Below are positions 9,457 through 18,743 of a stretch of DNA of 64,000 nucleotides, piece by piece. The notes beneath the pieces were generated by a model, which had not been told where the DNA came from, did not search any database, and was given only the letters and a program-made list of their open reading frames with translations. Source of the DNA: Nocardiopsis terrae (GTDB lineage: Bacteria; Actinomycetota; Actinomycetes; Streptosporangiales; Streptosporangiaceae); contig NZ_BMXJ01000001.1 in NCBI RefSeq assembly GCF_014651695.1, positions 536,944-600,943 on the forward strand. Direction: 5' to 3'. Numbering within the stretch: position 1 is the stretch's first letter; each line of letters starts with the position of its first letter. Both the position numbers and the translations under genes were made by a program.

Positions 9457-11142
9457 CTAGTCGACCGCGGTCCACTCGTGCTGGTTCCACAGGGCACGAC
9501 GCGACTGGGCGTTGTTGTCCTCGACGTTGTCCACGTAGTTGGTGTCCACGAAGTAGAACGTCGGGGTGTCCACCAGGGGCAGCACGTAGGCCTCCTCGGC
9601 CACGAGGCGGGCGGCCTCGTTCGCGTGCTCGGCGGCCTCCTCGGGGGAGCTCGTGTTCTGGGCCTTGACGGCCACCTCGTCGACCTCCTCCACGTCGAGG
9701 TGGCCGAAGTTGCTGCCGCTCTCGCTGTGCCAGTACTGCTCGGGGGAGCTCGCGAAGTCCGGCGTGGTGCTCCAGCCGTAGAGCATGATGTCGAAGTCGC
9801 CCTCGGCGAGGGTGCCGCCGAGGTCGTTGGTGGTGTCGATCTCCAGGCTGATGCCGATCTCGGCCAGGTCGGCCTGGGCGAGCTCGGCGATGATCTCGCG
9901 GGCGACGTGGCCGGCGGTGTAACCGATCCGGATCGGCGGTACGGCCTCCCCGTCCCGGGTCAGGCTGTCGCCGTCGAGCTCGTATCCGGCGTCCTCGAGG
10001 ATCTCGACGGCGGCGTCGATGTCGCCGGAGCCGTGGCCCAGCTCGGTGATGACGTCCTCGTGGAAGGGGCTGCTCTCGGAGAAGACGTGGTTGGTCCGGG
10101 GGGTGATGTCCGGGAAGTTGTCACCGTAGGTACGGGTGGCGATGTTCTCGACGTCGAGCGCGGTGAAGATCGCGTGCCGCAGAGCCTCGTCGGAGAGCCA
10201 GTCGTGCTTCATGTTGACGTCCATGTGCTCCCAGCTGGCGCCGGGGTTGACGCCGTACTCGACGCCCTCGATGCCGTCGAGCTGGTTGATCACGTCGTCG
10301 GACCAGGTGGCAGGGGAGGCGCCCTGGACCTCGCCGTTCTGCAGGGCCGGGACCCAGCTGCCCTCCTCGGTGTTGACCTGGAGGATGATCTCCCCGATCT
10401 CGGGCTTGTCGCCCCAGTACTCCTCGTTGAGGGTCTTGATGACCCGGCCGTCGAGCTCGGCGCCCTCCTCCATCACGTAGCGGCTGCCGGAGACGGTGGG
10501 CTGGTTCTCGTTGAACCAGTTCGAGGACTCGAGCATGCCCTCGGGGGTGTCCAGGTCGAACTGGTCCGCGACCAGGTGCGAGGGGTACAGGCCGTCCTCA
10601 CCGAAGACGAACCACTCGGGGAACAGCTCGCCTTCCTTCATGGTGATCGTGACGGTCTTGCCGTCGTCGGAGCCCTCGACGCTCTCGAACTTGGACGGCA
10701 GGGTGGTGCCGCGCGAGTTGCAGTTGTCCGCGCACAGGTCCTCGTCGCCGCTGTTCATCTTCCAGGCCCAGATGAAGTCGTCGGCGTCGATCGGCTCGCC
10801 GTCGCTCCACGCCGCGTCCGGGTGGATCTCCAGCTCCCAGGACATCGGGTCCTCGCTGAGGAGCTCGGGCTCGTTGACGATCAGGTCCTCGTTCCAGTAC
10901 CACTCCGAGTCCGGGCCCCAGTAACCGGTGTAGGGCAGGACGTCGTGGAGGAACTGGATGCCGTAGACCGAGCCGCCCTCCGGTGTGTTGTGGTTCCAGC
11001 CGTTACCGGGCTGGTTGACGATCCACGTCACCGAGTTCCCGCTGTCCGAGCCGTCGCCGCCGGGGGGCGCACAGGCTCCGAGCACCAGAGAGGCGGAGAC
11101 GCCGAGTCCCACGGCGCCCAGCCATTTCCTACGATTCTCCAT
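9457..11142 (-). CDS. ABC transporter substrate-binding lipoprotein, family 5 (peptide type)
   Basis: This 561-residue extracellular solute-binding protein is anchored as a lipoprotein. The signal sequence MENRRKWLGAVGLGVSASL ends in the lipobox VLGAC, with the modified Cys at residue 24. The body follows the SBP_bac_5 layout (for example ALRHAIFTALDVENIA in the hinge region). It captures the substrate, probably peptides, and delivers it to the permeases encoded downstream. The mature protein is strongly acidic (many D/E), a pattern seen in halotolerant actinobacteria. It is the first gene of the operon, so the promoter should lie in the gap above 11142. Confidence 0.92.
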   Translation of the reverse strand: MENRRKWLGAVGLGVSASLVLGACAPPGGDGSDSGNSVTWIVNQPGNGWNHNTPEGGSVYGIQFLHDVLPYTGYWGPDSEWYWNEDLIVNEPELLSEDPMSWELEIHPDAAWSDGEPIDADDFIWAWKMNSGDEDLCADNCNSRGTTLPSKFESVEGSDDGKTVTITMKEGELFPEWFVFGEDGLYPSHLVADQFDLDTPEGMLESSNWFNENQPTVSGSRYVMEEGAELDGRVIKTLNEEYWGDKPEIGEIILQVNTEEGSWVPALQNGEVQGASPATWSDDVINQLDGIEGVEYGVNPGASWEHMDVNMKHDWLSDEALRHAIFTALDVENIATRTYGDNFPDITPRTNHVFSESSPFHEDVITELGHGSGDIDAAVEILEDAGYELDGDSLTRDGEAVPPIRIGYTAGHVAREIIAELAQADLAEIGISLEIDTTNDLGGTLAEGDFDIMLYGWSTTPDFASSPEQYWHSESGSNFGHLDVEEVDEVAVKAQNTSSPEEAAEHANEAARLVAEEAYVLPLVDTPTFYFVDTNYVDNVEDNNAQSRRALWNQHEWTAVD

Positions 11143-11804
11143 CAGTCACACCCTTGATCACTGATACGGGCCGTCCGCGCGGGTCTCGCGCTTGCCAGGC
11201 ACATCCCGCCAAACTTAGGCGATTAGTCGCTTAGAAGACCATTAAGAGAAATGCCTGCATAGCCCCAATGCCGGATTCGTGACCCATCCGAAACCGGCTC
11301 GCGCCCGTGCCCGAACCACGAAGGCGCAAACTCCCCAGACGCCCGCAACAACCGGGAAATCTGTCATCAACGCAGGCCAGATGGGCAGGACATGGAACCG
11401 GCAGCCCACCGGAATTCGGACAAGACAGAAAAGAATTGCGGGTTAATCGAGCCGCCAGCCAGCGTCCGGCAAAAGTAAACGACGTTTAACTACCACCCCG
11501 AAGTGCGTGACTACCGAGAGAGAAGCAGACAAAGATCTACAAATAGATCACCTGGCAGCACTCGCACAACAAAAGGCGACTTCCGCCCCACTGGACTCAG
11601 CTGAAAATGCCAATGTCAATTCATAGGAAGATCCTGTCATTGACCATAAAAAGCGACAGAAGGCAGGAATCCACCCAGGGCATGTCCTGAACCCCACACA
11701 CGAGCTGACCGAAACGGAGAGCCCCGCACCCGCGGAGCGGATAGGGTTCCCTGTGACGCCCTCCGTCACCCTCAACGCCCCGCCCAGCGAGAGAGGCATC
11801 CGCC
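11143..11804. other. 662-bp intergenic region between divergent genes
   Basis: This gap lies between the peptide transporter operon (minus strand) and a small membrane-protein gene (plus strand). It is clearly poorer in GC than its surroundings between about 11220 and 11740. A short dyad, GCGA-TTAG-TCGC, lies at 11219-11230, about 80 bp upstream of the binding-protein start, and could be an operator. No credible gene is seen: short frames here lack ribosome sites and family features. Confidence 0.5.
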
Positions 11805-12278
11805 GTGTCCGAACCGGTCCGCCTGGTCTGCCCCGTAGGCCGCAAGTACGTGGAACTGTCGGGCGGTTACGCTCTCGTGGCTCTGGGGGCCGGGACCGTG
11901 GCCCTCGACCCCGGACACTGGGCGAACATCACGCTCGGTGTCATCCTCGCCCTCCTCGGCGCCGTCTGCGCGGTGCACGGACACCTGATCAAGGCGCCGG
12001 TCCTGGAGGTCTCCGACGAGGAGTTCCGCTACGAGCGCGGGGACTACGTCGTGCGGATCCCCTTCAACGAGATCGGCTCCTACCACGTGCTCCCCGGACG
12101 CATCCGCTCCCTGGGCCTGTGCGACCGCGCGGGGCGTCCCAAGCGCTTCCCGTCGCTGAAGAGCCGCCGGACCTCGCGCACCCACCTGCCGCTGACCGGG
12201 ATGACCAACCCCGCCAAGGTGGAGTCGTTCATGGCCATGGCCGGGATTCCGCCCCGCAAGCGCTCCCTGACCTCCTGA
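11805..12278 (+). CDS. Small membrane protein of unknown function (PH-like)
   Basis: This 157-residue protein has two hydrophobic helices (about residues 21-38 and 42-60) followed by a soluble domain of short beta-like segments (APVLEVSDEEFRYERGDYVVRIPFNEIGSYHV). That layout, two helices then a strand-rich domain, resembles bacterial PH-domain membrane proteins, but I do not recognise the family. It starts at GTG 11805, 8 nt after AGAGAGG. It is followed by 190 bp and then the rhomboid gene on the same strand. No function is assigned. Confidence 0.7.
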   Translation: MSEPVRLVCPVGRKYVELSGGYALVALGAGTVALDPGHWANITLGVILALLGAVCAVHGHLIKAPVLEVSDEEFRYERGDYVVRIPFNEIGSYHVLPGRIRSLGLCDRAGRPKRFPSLKSRRTSRTHLPLTGMTNPAKVESFMAMAGIPPRKRSLTS

Positions 12279-12470
12279 GCCCGAGCTCCTCCGGCCCCTG
12301 AACCCAACGTGTCGCCCCCCGGGCCGCACCGCGCCGATCGCCCGAAACCCCTGAGCGTCTGCGCACCCCCGACCGTCGGACCGGTCGCAACTGTGAACAC
12401 ATCGGACCAATCGCCCACACGCGCCCCACGGACATACCGCCCCAAGACAGTTTGATCTAGTCTCGATGGG

Positions 12471-13082
12471 GTGAAGCAGTCCAGAATCACCGCCATCCTG
12501 ACCGTAGCGGGGATGCTCGCGGCCATGTGGGTCCTCGAGATCCTCGACACCCCTCTCGGGGGCCGTCTCGACCGCCAGTTCGGCATCAGGTCCGGAGAAG
12601 CCGACGCACCCTGGGCCGTGCTGACCGCACCGTTCATGCACGGCAACTTCGCCCACCTGATCGGCAACTCGCTGCCGTTCCTGGTGCTGGGTTCCCTCGT
12701 GGCCTTCAGCGGCCTGGGCCGCTTCCTGATCACCACCCTGATCGTGGCCCTGGTCAGCGGCGTGGGCGTGTGGCTGTTCACCGCCGACAACACCGTCACC
12801 GTGGGGGCCAGCGGCCTGGTCTTCGGCTACTTCGGCTACACGGTCCTGCGCGGCATCATCGAACGCAAGACCATCGACATCGTCATCATGATCTGCGTGG
12901 TCATCTTCTACGGAACGATGATCTGGGGGGTCCTGCCCCAACACCCCGGCGTCTCCTGGCAGGCGCACCTGTTCGGCTTCCTCGGCGGGCTGCTGGCCGC
13001 CTACGTGCTACCCAGGCGCGAGAAGCCGAACCAGGCGAACCAGGGCATCGGAGGCGCCCAGGGCGGCTACTACGCCCCCTGA
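12471..13082 (+). CDS. Rhomboid family intramembrane serine protease
   Basis: This 203-residue polytopic membrane protein cleaves transmembrane segments of partner proteins within the bilayer. The catalytic dyad is visible: Ser115 in VGASGLVFGY and His166 in SWQAHLFGF. The oxyanion-site pattern HGNFAHLIGN (His57, His62, Asn66) is also present. Six hydrophobic helices are expected from the profile. The start is GTG 12471; the 190-bp gap before it suggests its own promoter. It converges on the osmoprotectant operon across a very strong terminator. The natural substrate is unknown. Confidence 0.93.
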   Translation: MKQSRITAILTVAGMLAAMWVLEILDTPLGGRLDRQFGIRSGEADAPWAVLTAPFMHGNFAHLIGNSLPFLVLGSLVAFSGLGRFLITTLIVALVSGVGVWLFTADNTVTVGASGLVFGYFGYTVLRGIIERKTIDIVIMICVVIFYGTMIWGVLPQHPGVSWQAHLFGFLGGLLAAYVLPRREKPNQANQGIGGAQGGYYAP

Positions 13083-13099
13083 GCCCCGGACGTCCCGCA

Positions 13100-13148
13100 C
13101 GCGCGGCGGGGGCCGTCCTCCCATCCGGGAGACGGCCCCCGCCGCGCG
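13100..13148. terminator. Strong bidirectional terminator between convergent genes
   Basis: A 17-bp perfect stem has its left arm at 13100-13116 and right arm at 13132-13148; a further CTCCC/GGGAG pair inside closes a 4-nt ATCC loop. It lies 18 bp after the rhomboid stop and 34 bp past the end of the minus-strand binding-protein gene, so it can serve both. Confidence 0.85.
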
Positions 13149-13181
13149 TTCCCCGGAGCCCCGCGGGGGCGGGGCGAACAC

Positions 13182-14114
13182 TCAGAACTCGAGGTCCCCG
13201 GCGTCCTCCTGCAGGGTGCGCTCCAGGAACAGGGGGTTCCGGGCGAGCCACTGCCGGGCACCCTCCGCCGGATCGGTGACCCCGGGGCCGACCGTGAGGG
13301 TCTCCAGGGAGGCGAGCTCGTCATCGTTCATGGACCAGTTCCTGATCCAGTCGGTCAGCTCGGGGTAGTCCTCGGCGAAGCCCGCACGCCCGATCGAGTG
13401 CAGGCCCTCGGTACCGCCCATCGCCCCCTGGGGGTCGTCCAGGTCCTTCAGGTCGTACTGGGCGTAGGCCGGGTGCGGACGCCACAGCGTCACGACGACC
13501 GGCTCCTGAGCCAGGACGGCCTCGTCCAGCTCGGCCATCATCTCCGCGCCCGACGACGTCTCCAGCTCGAAGTCCTCCTCCAGGCGGTACCCGGGCATGG
13601 CCTGGTCCCGGGTGACCTGGGTCAGGCCGGCGTCCGGTTCGATACCGACGATGGTGCCGTCCAGGTCCTCGGCGTACTCCGGGAGGTCGTCGATCGAGCG
13701 CACGTCCTCCATGTACTCGGGGACCGTGAGGGTCAGGACCGCGTTGTCGTACCAGGAGCCCAGGCTCTCGATCCGGTCCCGGTGCTCCTGCATGTACTCG
13801 TGGTGGGTGACCGGAAGCCACATGTCCAGGTACAGGTCGAGATCGCCGTCGGCCACCCCCTGGAAGGCCGGGGCGACGTCGACCTCGGTGACCGTGACGT
13901 CGTAGCCCTTCTCCTCCAGGATGACCTCCCACATGTGGGTGACCGCGACGGCCTCCTCCCAGCCGATCAACGCGATGTTGATCTCCTTGGCGTCCTCGCC
14001 GCCGTCAGAGCCACCGATCAGGCTCCCGTTCTCCCCGGCACAGGAGGTCAACAGGAGCACACCGCTCACACCGGCGGCGGCCAGAGCCGTCCCGCGCCTG
14101 TGGCTGTCCATCAT
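13182..14114 (-). CDS. Glycine betaine/osmoprotectant ABC transporter substrate-binding lipoprotein (second copy)
   Basis: This 310-residue OpuAC-type binding protein has a lipoprotein signal peptide ending VLLLTSCAG (Cys about residue 25). The start is ATG 14114, 8 nt after GGGAAG. Mature-region motifs shared with the upstream paralogue include INIALIGWEEAVAVTHMW, LYLDMWLPVTHHEYM and VVTLWRPHPAYAQYDLKDLDDP. OpuAC proteins bind glycine betaine or related quaternary amines through an aromatic box. It lies last in the ABC operon, 189 bp after the first binding-protein gene, with a hairpin between them, so it may have its own expression. The two copies differ mainly in charge and in the outer half of the ligand region. 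Confidence 0.9.
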   Translation of the reverse strand: MMDSHRRGTALAAAGVSGVLLLTSCAGENGSLIGGSDGGEDAKEINIALIGWEEAVAVTHMWEVILEEKGYDVTVTEVDVAPAFQGVADGDLDLYLDMWLPVTHHEYMQEHRDRIESLGSWYDNAVLTLTVPEYMEDVRSIDDLPEYAEDLDGTIVGIEPDAGLTQVTRDQAMPGYRLEEDFELETSSGAEMMAELDEAVLAQEPVVVTLWRPHPAYAQYDLKDLDDPQGAMGGTEGLHSIGRAGFAEDYPELTDWIRNWSMNDDELASLETLTVGPGVTDPAEGARQWLARNPLFLERTLQEDAGDLEF

Positions 14115-14204
14115 GAAATCGTCTTCCCTCAGTACGTGCTTGCGCGGGGCCGGTCCGCGTGAGGGGGGACCATCGGTACCGGCTCCGGAACTTCGCCCAG
14201 ACGA

Positions 14205-14235
14205 CGGCCGCCCCCACACGCGGTGGAGGCGGCCG
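14205..14235 (-). terminator. Hairpin between the two binding-protein genes
   Basis: CGGCCGCC (14205-14212) pairs with GGCGGCCG (14228-14235) around 15 nt. It sits about 70 bp after the stop of the first binding-protein gene and 90 bp before the start of the second. It is probably a partial terminator or mRNA stabiliser. Confidence 0.5.
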
Positions 14236-14303
14236 ACTTCGTATTTCTACCCGATGATCCGGGCGTTTTGTACGCCCTGTGACCGGGGCGACACGTGGGA
14301 GTC

Positions 14304-15236
14304 CTAGAAGTCCAGGCCCTCGGCGTCCTCGCCCAGGGTGCGCTCCAGGAACTCGGGGTTCTCGGAGAGCCACTCGCGGGCGCCCGCCTGCTCGTCCTCG
14401 ACGCCCTCACCGACCGTGAGGACCTCCAGGGAGGCGAGCTCCTCGTCGGTCATGGTCCAGCCTTCCATCCAACCGGTCAGGTCGGGGTAGTCCTCGCCGA
14501 AGCCCTCGCGGCCGACCGCGTGGATCTCCTCGGTCTCGCCCATCGCGCCCTCGGGGTCCTCGAGGTCCTTCAGGTCGTACTGGGCGTAGGCCGGGTGCGG
14601 ACGCCACAGCGTCACGACGATGGGCTCCTCCTCGGCGATCGCGGAGTCCAGCTCGGCGAGCATCGCGGCGGTGGAGGACTCCATCAGCTCCCAGTCCTCC
14701 TCAAGGCCGTAGGCCGGCATGGCCTCTTCCTTGGTGACCCGGGTCAGACCGGCGCCCGGGTCGATCCCCACGATCCGGTTGCCCAGTTCGTCCGCGTGGT
14801 CCGGGAGGTCGGCGATGCTGTTGACGTCCTCCATGTACTCGGGGACGGTGATGGTCAGCACGGCGTTGTCGTACCAGGTCCCGAGGTCCTCAAGCTGGTC
14901 CCCGTAGTCCTCCCAGTAGTCCGCGTGGGTGGTGGGGAGCCAGGTGTCCAGGAACAGGTCCACGTCGCCGTTGGCGGCGCCCTGGTACATCGGGGCCACG
15001 TCGACGTCGGTGATGCTGACGTCGTAGCCCTTCTCCTCCAGGATGACCTGCCACATGGCGGTGGTGGCGATGGCCTCGTCCCAGGCGATCAGCGCGATGT
15101 TGACGTCCTTGACGTCCTCGCCGCCCTCGTCGGAGCCACCGGTCAGGTCCTCGCCGCCGCCTCCGCAGGCGGTCAGCAGGAGGATGCCGCTCATACCGGC
15201 CGCGGCCAGACCTGTCATTCGCTTACGGCTGTACAT
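14304..15236 (-). CDS. Glycine betaine/osmoprotectant ABC transporter substrate-binding lipoprotein (first copy)
   Basis: This 310-residue OpuAC-type protein has the signal sequence MYSRKRMTGLAAAGMSGILL and lipobox LLTACGGGG. It shares most of its core with the second copy, including VNIALIAWDEAIATTAMW, VDLFLDTWLPTTHADY and VVTLWRPHPAYAQYDLKDL. It follows the permease gene by 48 bp and should feed quaternary-amine osmolytes to the ProW-type permease. Tandem duplication of the binding protein within one operon suggests either dosage or ligand diversification. Confidence 0.92.
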   Translation of the reverse strand: MYSRKRMTGLAAAGMSGILLLTACGGGGEDLTGGSDEGGEDVKDVNIALIAWDEAIATTAMWQVILEEKGYDVSITDVDVAPMYQGAANGDVDLFLDTWLPTTHADYWEDYGDQLEDLGTWYDNAVLTITVPEYMEDVNSIADLPDHADELGNRIVGIDPGAGLTRVTKEEAMPAYGLEEDWELMESSTAAMLAELDSAIAEEEPIVVTLWRPHPAYAQYDLKDLEDPEGAMGETEEIHAVGREGFGEDYPDLTGWMEGWTMTDEELASLEVLTVGEGVEDEQAGAREWLSENPEFLERTLGEDAEGLDF

Positions 15237-15284
15237 CGTGGGATGTCCTTCCCTAGTGCTTCTGTGAACCGGCCTGCGTCAGGG

Positions 15285-16505
15285 CTAACCGTCGACGCGG
15301 GCCTGCGGGCTGTTCTTGGTGACGGCGGCGGTGAGGCGGTCCAGGAAGATCGCCAGGATGACCACGGCGATGCCCGCCTCGAAACCGAGTGCGCCGTCGT
15401 TGCGGGTGATGCCCTGGTAGACCTGGCTGCCCAGGCCGCCGGCGCCGACCATGCCCGCGATGACGACCATCGACAGGCCCAGCATGATGACCTGGTTGAC
15501 GCCGGCCATGATCGTCGGCAGGGCCAGGGGGAGCTGGATACCGGTGAGGATCTTGCTCCGCGGGGCACCGAAGGCCTCACCCGCCTCGACGAGCTCCTTG
15601 TCGATACCGCGGATGCCGAGCTCGGTGAGGCGCACGCCGGGCGGCATCGCGAACACGATGGTCGCGACCACGCCGGGGACCGCCCCGATGGAGAAGAAGA
15701 AGATCGCGGGGATCAGGTAGACGAACGCCGGGAGGGTCTGCATCAGGTCCAGGACCGGCTTGATGACCTTGCTGACCAGGTCGCTGTAGGCGGCCAGGAT
15801 GCCGATCGGGATCGCGATGACCACGGCGATGAGGCTGGCCACCAGGACCAGGCCCAGCGTGTCCATGGCGTTGAACCACTGGTCCACCGAGGCCACGAGG
15901 GTCAGCGCGATCAGCGCGAACAGACCCATGCGCCAACCGGCCACCGTGAAGGCGAGCAGGCTGAGCAGCAGGATCATGATCAGCGACATCGGCGCGGTGA
16001 CCAGCATCGGCAGGACCAGCCAGCCGAGCAGCACCAGGGCCAGCCAGCCCCCGGCGACGACGGCGGCGCGGACCCGGCTCCGGCTCTCCACGAGTCCCAG
16101 TGCGGTGACAGCGACCAGGAACACCAGGGAGATGACGAAGTACGGTTCGACGTTGGTGTCGAAGAGGTTCATCGCCCACAGGAAGAGCACCGGAACGCTG
16201 TTGATGACGACGGTCACGAGACCGAACAGCGCCTGGAGGATGTACAGCAGCGAGACGCCGACGACGATCCCCAGCAGGGGCGTGCGGCGCGTGCGCACCA
16301 GCGGGACCGCGATGATCACGGCGGCGATGAACGCCAACTGCCCGGCGCCGGGGTCGACGAAGAACCCGGACAGGACCGCGACGGCCCAGCTGATGAAGTC
16401 ACCGGTCAGCTCGAAGAACAGGCCGAAGGTGGACTTGAGCCAGGTGTTGAGCGCCTCGAAGCCGTCACCGATCGGGATGTGCGGCGGGAAGTCGACGGGT
16501 GTCAC
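15285..16505 (-). CDS. proW: Glycine betaine/proline ABC transporter permease (ProW/OpuAB type)
   Basis: This 406-residue permease is longer than the minimal ProW because of several extra N-terminal helices (about residues 40-200), as is usual in actinobacteria. The C-terminal BPD-type domain carries the EAA-like loop ELVEAGEAFGAPRSKILTGIQLPLALP. The start is GTG 16505, overlapping the ATPase stop by 4 bases (GTGA), which couples the two. With the ATPase and the two binding proteins downstream it makes a complete osmoprotectant importer. Confidence 0.93.
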   Translation of the reverse strand: MTPVDFPPHIPIGDGFEALNTWLKSTFGLFFELTGDFISWAVAVLSGFFVDPGAGQLAFIAAVIIAVPLVRTRRTPLLGIVVGVSLLYILQALFGLVTVVINSVPVLFLWAMNLFDTNVEPYFVISLVFLVAVTALGLVESRSRVRAAVVAGGWLALVLLGWLVLPMLVTAPMSLIMILLLSLLAFTVAGWRMGLFALIALTLVASVDQWFNAMDTLGLVLVASLIAVVIAIPIGILAAYSDLVSKVIKPVLDLMQTLPAFVYLIPAIFFFSIGAVPGVVATIVFAMPPGVRLTELGIRGIDKELVEAGEAFGAPRSKILTGIQLPLALPTIMAGVNQVIMLGLSMVVIAGMVGAGGLGSQVYQGITRNDGALGFEAGIAVVILAIFLDRLTAAVTKNSPQARVDG

Positions 16506-17530
16506 TTGTTCTCCTCCCCCTTCTCGTCGGAGGCGAGGGAGGCCAGCACGGACTCGCGGGTCACCATGCCGAGCACCTCGCCCTCGTCCGAGACCACCCG
16601 GAGGCGGTCCGTGGTGGAGACGGTCGGGTACAGGTCGGCCACCAGGGTGTCCGGGCTGACCTGCGGGGCGCTGGTGTCGGTGGCGGTGCCGGCGTCGATC
16701 ACGGCCGAGGCGGTGAGCACGCGGGAGCGGTCGACGTCCTCGACGAAGCGCTCGACGTACTCGTTGGCCGGCTCGCCCAGGATCTCGGCGGCCGCACCGA
16801 TCTGGGCGACACGGCCGTCACGGAGCACGCAGATCCGGTCTCCGAGGCGCATGGCCTCGTTGAGGTCGTGCGTGATGAAGATGATCGTCTTGCCCAGGGA
16901 GGCCTGGAGTTCCAGGAGCTGCGTCTGCATGTCCCGCCGGATCAGCGGGTCGAGCGCGCTGAAGGCCTCGTCCATGAGGATGATGTCGGTGTCGGCGGCC
17001 AGTGCGCGGGCCAGGCCCACACGCTGCTGCATGCCGCCGGAGAGCTGCTGCGGGAGCTTGTCCTCCCAGCCGTCCAGGCCCACGAGCCCGAGGGTCTCCT
17101 TGGCCTTCGCCTGGCGTTCGGCACGGGGCATCCCGCGCAGTTCCAGGCCGTAGGCCGCGTTCTCCAGAACCGTGCGGTGCGGAAGCAGGGCGAAGTGCTG
17201 GAAGACCATGCTGATCTTCTCGCCCCGCAGGTTCAGGAGGTGCTTCCTGCTCAGTGCGGTGATGTTGACGCCGTCGACCTCCACGGTGCCCGCGGTGGGC
17301 TCCAGGAGACCGTTGAGCATGCGGATAAGGGTTGACTTGCCCGACCCCGACAGGCCCATGACGACGAAGATCTCGCCCGGTTGGACCTCGAAGGACACGT
17401 CGATGACGGCAGCGGTCACGTCGAGGTCGGCGATGGTGTCACGGTGGCTGCCGTCGGAGAGCCGTTCGACGGCTGCCTTCGACTGTCTTCCGAACACCTT
17501 GTACAGGTGGTCTGCGCGTACTACTGGCAC
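16502..17530 (-). CDS. proV: Glycine betaine/proline ABC transporter ATPase (ProV/OpuAA type)
   Basis: This 342-residue ATPase energises osmolyte uptake. It shows Walker A GLSGSGKST, signature LSGGMQQRVGLARAL, Walker B DIILMDEAFSALDP and the switch His in IIFITHDLNEA. The family-specific C-terminal CBS region (residues about 270-335, VADLYPTVSTTDRLRVVSDEGEVLGMVTRESVL) senses ionic strength in characterised homologues. The start is GTG 17530 (VPVVRADHLYKVFG), set just after GAGGAG; upstream in-frame codons would add an unrelated proline-rich tail. It is the first gene of the operon. Confidence 0.93.
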   Translation of the reverse strand: MPVVRADHLYKVFGRQSKAAVERLSDGSHRDTIADLDVTAAVIDVSFEVQPGEIFVVMGLSGSGKSTLIRMLNGLLEPTAGTVEVDGVNITALSRKHLLNLRGEKISMVFQHFALLPHRTVLENAAYGLELRGMPRAERQAKAKETLGLVGLDGWEDKLPQQLSGGMQQRVGLARALAADTDIILMDEAFSALDPLIRRDMQTQLLELQASLGKTIIFITHDLNEAMRLGDRICVLRDGRVAQIGAAAEILGEPANEYVERFVEDVDRSRVLTASAVIDAGTATDTSAPQVSPDTLVADLYPTVSTTDRLRVVSDEGEVLGMVTRESVLASLASDEKGEENK

Positions 17531-17935
17531 GGTCTCCTCTATGGGGCTGTCCCGGCCGCGAGGCGCAGTGGGGCTCAAACCCCCGATCCGGCCCGCGGTT
17601 TCCGCAGGTAGCCGGTTTGCGCAGAGCCCCCCCGTGCGCACCCTAAGCGGGCGAAACCGCTACCTGGTTCACGTCGGGGCGCCACCTTACCCAGATGTGT
17701 ACGCACAGTTCAGGCGGTATGTCACTACCAGATAACATGTTTAACCGCCATAAAAACCGTCTGCCGACCTATGACAAGGGATGCCGACACTCCAGAACGC
17801 CCAGATGTGATCTATACCACCGGCAATTCTAGGGCGATGAGGGTCACAATTACGTGACAGGCACGCCAGACGACAGAACGTGTCAAACCATGACCGTACC
17901 GTAAGCCCCGGTTGGGCCACCAGAAGGCCCCCGGG
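17531..17935. other. 405-bp intergenic region holding the osmoprotectant operon promoter
   Basis: This gap lies between dcd and the ATPase gene, both on the minus strand. The stretch 17700-17880 is poorer in GC than its surroundings and is where the operon promoter and any osmotic control should lie. I see no convincing gene. No precise -10/-35 pair stands out enough to annotate. Confidence 0.45.
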
Positions 17936-18526
17936 TCAGGGCCCCTCCTCCACGACCTGGGTCCGCGAGAAGTTCTGGTGCGACCGGGAGGGGGTCGGCC
18001 CGCGCTGCCCCTGGTAACGGGACCCTCGGGCGGCGGAACCGTAGGGGCGCTCAGCCGGCGAGGTGAGCCGGAACATGCACAGCTGGCCGATCTTCATCCC
18101 CGGGTAGAGCTTGATCGGCAGGGTCGCCACGTTGGAGAGCTCCAGGGTGACGTGGCCGGAGAAACCGGGGTCGATGAACCCCGCGGTGGAGTGCGTGAGC
18201 AACCCCAGGCGGCCCAGGGAGCTCTTGCCTTCGAGACGGCTCGCGATGTCGTCCGGCAGGGCCACCACCTCGTAGGTGGACGCCAGGACGAACTCACCCG
18301 GGTGCAGTACGAACGCCTCGTCGCCGTCGGTCTCGACCAGCCGGGTCAGATCCGGCTGTTCCACCGACGGGTCGATGTGCGGGTACTTGTGGTTCTCGAA
18401 GACCCGGAAGAAGCGGTCGAGTCGGACGTCGATACTCGACGGCTGGATGAGGGAGGGGTCGAAGGGATCGATCCGGACCCGCCCGGAGTCGATTTCTGAC
18501 CTGAGATCGCGATCGGAGAGCAGCAC
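17936..18526 (-). CDS. dcd: dCTP deaminase
   Basis: This 196-residue enzyme makes dUTP (and in many actinobacteria dUMP directly) from dCTP, feeding dTMP synthesis. The trimeric Dcd/dUTPase signature is intact: [31 protein letters not shown], including the catalytic Glu/Ser-Arg region (EGKSSLGR). The N-terminus [12 protein letters not shown] and C-terminal [12 protein letters not shown] tail that closes over the substrate are also standard. The ATG at 18526 stands alone. The gene is read toward the osmoprotectant operon and away from the tRNA gene. Confidence 0.95.
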   Translation of the reverse strand: MLLSDRDLRSEIDSGRVRIDPFDPSLIQPSSIDVRLDRFFRVFENHKYPHIDPSVEQPDLTRLVETDGDEAFVLHPGEFVLASTYEVVALPDDIASRLEGKSSLGRLGLLTHSTAGFIDPGFSGHVTLELSNVATLPIKLYPGMKIGQLCMFRLTSPAERPYGSAARGSRYQGQRGPTPSRSHQNFSRTQVVEEGP

Positions 18527-18593
18527 GTTCCGAACCTACCGCCTGCGGGAACAGCCCGGCGGCGCCCGAGCCCGCCCCCGGGACGGCGCCGAC

Positions 18594-18624
18594 TTGCCCA
18601 TGGGGCCCGGAGTTGGGCTAGGAT
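18594..18624 (+). promoter_or_regulatory. Likely tRNA-Gly promoter
   Basis: TTGCCC (18594-18599) and TAGGAT (18619-18624), 19 bp apart, resemble a vegetative actinobacterial promoter. The -10 ends 34 bp before the mature tRNA 5' end. Confidence 0.4.
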
Positions 18625-18658
18625 AGCCAGCGTTGGCCGGGAGCCCCGGCCCAGCAGC

Positions 18659-18732
18659 GCGGATGTAGTTCAATGGTAGAACTTCAGCTTCCCAAGCTGA
18701 TAACGCGGGTTCGATTCCCGTCATCCGCTCCA
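18659..18732 (+). tRNA. tRNA-Gly (anticodon CCC)
   Basis: A full cloverleaf can be folded: acceptor GCGGATG with CATCCGC, D arm GTTC/GAAC, anticodon stem TCAGC/GCTGA with the seven-base loop TTCCCAA giving anticodon CCC, T arm around GGGTTCGATTCCC, discriminator T and an encoded CCA. Its 3' part from 18687 is the attachment site of the integrated element, whose sequence keeps the tRNA gene intact. Confidence 0.96.
18687..18732 (+). repeat. attL: 46-bp direct repeat within tRNA-Gly
   Basis: This copy is identical over 46 bp to 30988-31033. It covers the anticodon loop to the CCA end. The bases on both flanks differ (CA before versus TC; A after versus C), so this is the exact repeat and contains the integrase crossover region. 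Confidence 0.93.
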
Positions 18733-18743
18733 AAGACACAAAA

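Noticed and set aside
11307..11489. Short plus-strand frame in the 11.1-11.8 kb gap
   Set aside because: No ribosome site, no recognisable domain and no coding bias.
14295..17153. 952-codon plus-strand frame across the osmoprotectant operon
   Set aside because: It spans several well-supported minus-strand genes and has no family motif.
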